This document shows, piece after piece, positions 5,537-7,594 of a DNA stretch of 7,594 nucleotides (the first letter of the stretch is position 1; the number at the start of each line of letters is the position of its first letter). The DNA is taken from the NCBI GenBank assembly GCA_025451135.1, contig JANWKW010000198.1, positions 1-7,594 of the forward strand. The letters run 5' to 3'. The notes beneath the pieces are model-generated. The model was not told the origin of the DNA, did not search any database, and saw only the letters and a program-made list of their open reading frames with translations. The position numbers were made by a program, and so were the translations under genes. Source of the DNA: Vulcanimicrobiia bacterium. Its GTDB lineage: Bacteria; Vulcanimicrobiota; Vulcanimicrobiia; Vulcanimicrobiales; Vulcanimicrobiaceae.

Positions 5537-6888
5537 CCGAGATCTCCAAACGTGGCCAGTTCCGTCTCCAAGCTATCGAGCGCAGCCGCGACCGCGGCCG
5601 GTGAGGTCGAGCCCGCAGTCTTCTTCGCGCGCACCGACGCTTCCGCGTCGAAGGTCGGGTGCAGCAGCTTGCCGCCGGCTTCGGCCTCGGCGACCGCCCG
5701 CCCGATACTCGCATGCGCGTCGCGCGCCGACGCGCCGCCCGCGATCAACTCGTCCGCAAGATCCGTCGCGACCGTATACCCGTCGCCCGCGATCGCCGAC
5801 ATCCGCTCGCGGTCGAACGCCAGCACATCGAACGCCCGCGCGAACGCGCGCAGCGATGCAAGCCCCTTCTCCACCACCCCGATCGCCAGCGCCTTGGTGG
5901 TCTGCAGATCCCGGTGATACGACAGCGCGATCCCAGCCGTCGTGCCGACCGCGCCGGCGTACGTGCCGTTGAGCGCCGCCGCCTGCGAGCGCACCAGCTC
6001 GAAAGGATCGGGATTGCGTTTCTGCGGCATCAGCGACGACCCGGTCGACGCCGAATCCCCCAACCGCGCGTAGCCGAACGCCGGCGTGCACCATATCACG
6101 AACTCTTCGCTCGCCCGCGATGCATCCACCACCGCCCGCACGCACGCGTGCGCCAGGTCCAGCGCGATATCGCGCGTCCCGATCGCATCCATCGCGTTGC
6201 GCGACGGCGCCCCGAACCCGAGGGCGCTTGCCGCCGCGTCCCGGTCCAGCGGCAGCGACGACCCCGAGAGCGCCCCCGACCCGAGCGGACAGAACCGCGC
6301 CGCGTCCTCGAACACCCGCGCGAACCGCCGCGCGCCCCGCGCGAACATCTCGGCCATCGCTCCGAGCCAAAACGCCAACAGGATCGGCTGCGCCGGCTGC
6401 CAGTGGGTCGTCCCCGCCAGCACCGTGCGCGCCGCCAGCTCTTCACGCGCCCGCACCAGCGCCGCCCGCGCGATGCCCGCGCTGATCGCGCGCCCGCGCG
6501 CCGCCCGGTCCCGCGCGTACAGCAGCAGCGTGGTCGCCACCTGATCGTTCCGGCTGCGCCCCGCATGCAGCGATTCGCCCGCATGCGTGATCTCGCGCAC
6601 CCGCGCGTCGATCGCCCCATGCACGTCCTCGAACGTCCCGCCCCGCGCGAACGCCGCAAACGTCCCGGTCGCGATCTCGCGCGCAACCGTCTCGAGCGCC
6701 TCATTCAGCTCCTTCGCCTGCGAGGGCTCCAGGATCCGTCCCCCGAGCAGCGCCGCCACATGCGCCTGCGAGCACGCCACATCGAACGGCGCCAGCACCA
6801 GGTCCTCATCCAACGACGACCCAAAAGCGATCAACTCCGGATCAGGCGCCTCCTTAAAGCGCCCACCCCATTGCAGTTCTTTGCTCAT
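5533..6888 (-). CDS. argH: Argininosuccinate lyase
   Basis: A 451-residue member of the fumarase/aspartase superfamily that splits argininosuccinate into arginine and fumarate (EC 4.3.2.1), normally as a homotetramer in the cytoplasm. Family features in order: 'LQWGGRFKEAPDPELIAF' (5-22); 'EDVHGAIDARVRE' (87-99); the 'LHAGRSRNDQVATTLLLY' segment (107-124); 'TTHWQPAQPILLAFWL' (160-175), holding the His of the catalytic pair (His162); 'GALSGSSLPLDRDAAASALGF' (205-225); and the superfamily signature 'GSSLMPQKRNPDPFELVR' (283-300) with the flexible-loop serine. 'YHRDLQTTK' (324-332) is also typical. Length is normal. The ATG at 6886-6888 gives 'MSKELQWGGRF', the usual N-terminus; a TTG ten codons upstream would also be in frame but adds hydrophobic, unconserved residues. 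No strong Shine-Dalgarno is seen at the chosen start. It ends in the ATGA overlap with argC. argG-argH adjacency fits the last two steps of the pathway. Confidence 0.96.
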   Translation of the reverse strand: MSKELQWGGRFKEAPDPELIAFGSSLDEDLVLAPFDVACSQAHVAALLGGRILEPSQAKELNEALETVAREIATGTFAAFARGGTFEDVHGAIDARVREITHAGESLHAGRSRNDQVATTLLLYARDRAARGRAISAGIARAALVRAREELAARTVLAGTTHWQPAQPILLAFWLGAMAEMFARGARRFARVFEDAARFCPLGSGALSGSSLPLDRDAAASALGFGAPSRNAMDAIGTRDIALDLAHACVRAVVDASRASEEFVIWCTPAFGYARLGDSASTGSSLMPQKRNPDPFELVRSQAAALNGTYAGAVGTTAGIALSYHRDLQTTKALAIGVVEKGLASLRAFARAFDVLAFDRERMSAIAGDGYTVATDLADELIAGGASARDAHASIGRAVAEAEAGGKLLHPTFDAEASVRAKKTAGSTSPAAVAAALDSLETELATFGDLG

Positions 6889-6916
6889 ACGCAGCGCGGC
6901 CGACAGGGGGAGCAGC

Positions 6917-6946
6917 AAAAGGAGGAGCGCGGCGATCTCCCCTCCT
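6917..6946 (-). terminator. Hairpin with short U-run between argG and argH
   Basis: On the arg strand, AGGAGGGGAG (complement of 6946-6937) can pair with CTCCTCCT (complement of 6927-6920) as an 8-bp stem with a two-base bulge and a 9-base loop. TTTT follows (complement of 6920-6917). The stem starts right after the dispersed repeat. The purine arm also looks like an anti-SD-like AGGAGG but no start codon follows at working distance. The short U-run makes it a weak terminator, attenuator or processing site at best, so it may lower argH expression relative to argG. Confidence 0.35.
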
Positions 6947-6947
6947 G

Positions 6948-6984
6948 GTCATCCCGAGCGTAGCGAAGCGTAGTCGAGGGACCG
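6948..6984 (+). repeat. Dispersed 37-bp repeat, copy 4, in the argG-argH gap
   Basis: This copy matches that at 3237-3273 in all 37 bases. It is preceded by a pyrimidine-rich tract (CTCCCCTCCTG). It ends 9 bases before the argG stop codon complement (6994-6996), so it lies just downstream of argG on the arg strand. It is in the same orientation as the other copies. Confidence 0.9.
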
Positions 6985-6993
6985 CCACCAGAG

Positions 6994-7594
6994 CTACACA
7001 CCGACCGCCGCCCCCCGAGCCACCTGCGCCGCCACGCTCGTCTGCAGCCCATGCAGCGTGATGAACCCATCCGCGGCGTGATGGTCGAACGCATCCCCCG
7101 CGCCATACGTCGCCAACGCCTCGCTATACAACGCGAACGGCGACCGCGCTCCCACGACCGTCGCGGTCCCCTGATGCAGCCGCAGCCGCACCTGCCCGGT
7201 CATCCGCCCCGCCGACGACGCATTGAACGCATCCAGCGCCACCCGCAGCGGCGATGTCCACAGCCCGTCGTACGTCAGCTCCGCATACGTCTGATCGCAG
7301 CCGGCCTTGAAGCGCAACTCGTCGCGCGTCAGCACCAGCCGCTCCAGCGCCGCATGCGCCGTCAGCAGCGTCACCGACCCCGGGCACTCGTAGACTTCCC
7401 GCGATTTCAACCCGACCACGCGATCCTCGATCATATCGATCCGCCCGATCCCATGCGCTCCGGCCCGCGCATTCAGCGCCGCGACCATCGCCGGCCCGGT
7501 CAATCCCTCGAACGACGGCACTCCCCCGTCGAACGCGATCCGGATCTCCTCAGGATGCAACGGCCGCGCAGCCGGCGAGGCCGTCCACGCATAC
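6994..7594 (-). CDS. argG: Argininosuccinate synthase, C-terminal part (5' end outside window)
   Basis: About 199 residues ending at the TAG (6994-6996) match the C-terminal half of ArgG, which joins citrulline and aspartate with ATP to make argininosuccinate (EC 6.3.4.5). Near the window edge the frame reads 'YAWTASPAARPLHPEEIRIAF', corresponding to the family's 'xWTvSPEeAPdePExVeIxFekGvPV'. Then come 'HGIGRIDMIEDRVVGLKSRE' and 'YECPGSVTLLTAH', the well-conserved nucleotide/citrulline-domain core; 'YAELTYDGLWTSPLR', matching 'yaeLvYnGLWfsPLr'; 'GQVRLRLHQGTATVVGARSP', and 'FDHHAADGFITLHGLQTSV', the C-terminal helix that reaches across the tetramer. The ATP P-loop and N-terminus are beyond the window. 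It is the most upstream arg gene seen here, so the operon promoter and any arginine-responsive operator lie outside. Confidence 0.96.
   Translation of the reverse strand, partial: YAWTASPAARPLHPEEIRIAFDGGVPSFEGLTGPAMVAALNARAGAHGIGRIDMIEDRVVGLKSREVYECPGSVTLLTAHAALERLVLTRDELRFKAGCDQTYAELTYDGLWTSPLRVALDAFNASSAGRMTGQVRLRLHQGTATVVGARSPFALYSEALATYGAGDAFDHHAADGFITLHGLQTSVAAQVARGAAVGV

Noticed and set aside
6889..6918. TTG start for argH ten codons upstream
   Set aside because: It would add MLLPLSAALR, not conserved in the family, and overlaps the hairpin; the ATG at 6886-6888 gives the standard N-terminus.
5659..6963. Plus-strand open frame of 434 codons opposite argH
   Set aside because: The translation is dominated by Arg and Pro; the true gene on the minus strand is ArgH with all signatures.

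Overview
This is a GC-rich bacterial window holding two gene groups that converge near position 2031. Many starts lack a strong Shine-Dalgarno, and one promoter appears to drive a leaderless mRNA. The organism cannot be named from the sequence. The composition and the 37-41 bp dispersed repeat fit a metagenome-type high-GC phylum; Eremiobacterota-like is only a guess. The plus strand looks C-richer than G-rich throughout, so plus-strand genes are C-rich at third positions and minus-strand genes G-rich. This hints at replication-strand skew, with the arg genes on the leading strand.

Left part, plus strand: the end of a family 5 (peptide/nickel type) ABC transporter substrate-binding protein (2-481); an intergenic stretch with a GC hairpin and one and a half copies of the dispersed repeat (482-628); then a compact three-gene operon: ArsR-family repressor (666-1004), SRPBCC/AHSA1 protein (1001-1489) and DUF1801 protein (1479-1832). 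All three overlap. Its promoter at 629-658 carries a near-perfect palindrome between the -35 and -10 boxes, and the -10 lies so close to the ATG that the transcript should begin at or next to the start codon. After it comes a small DUF2283-like gene that looks frameshifted (1865-2034) but has the best Shine-Dalgarno seen here.

Right part, minus strand: an arginine biosynthesis cluster, in transcription order argG (C-terminal part, cut by the window end), argH, argC, argJ, argD. It covers four late or acetyl-cycle steps plus the aminotransferase: ArgC and ArgD make N-acetylornithine from N-acetylglutamyl phosphate, ArgJ moves the acetyl group back to glutamate, and ArgG and ArgH turn citrulline into arginine. 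argB, argF and an argR-type regulator are not in the window. argH/argC overlap by four bases and argC/argJ are 7 bp apart; argG-argH and argJ-argD are separated by about 105 and 88 bp, each holding one dispersed repeat.

The most notable observation is that a third arg-cluster copy of this repeat lies inside argC, in frame, in a region about 20-25 residues longer than usual between the active-site Cys motif and the IDAKSG motif. I see no CRISPR array, tRNA, rRNA, transposase or clearly new multi-gene system.
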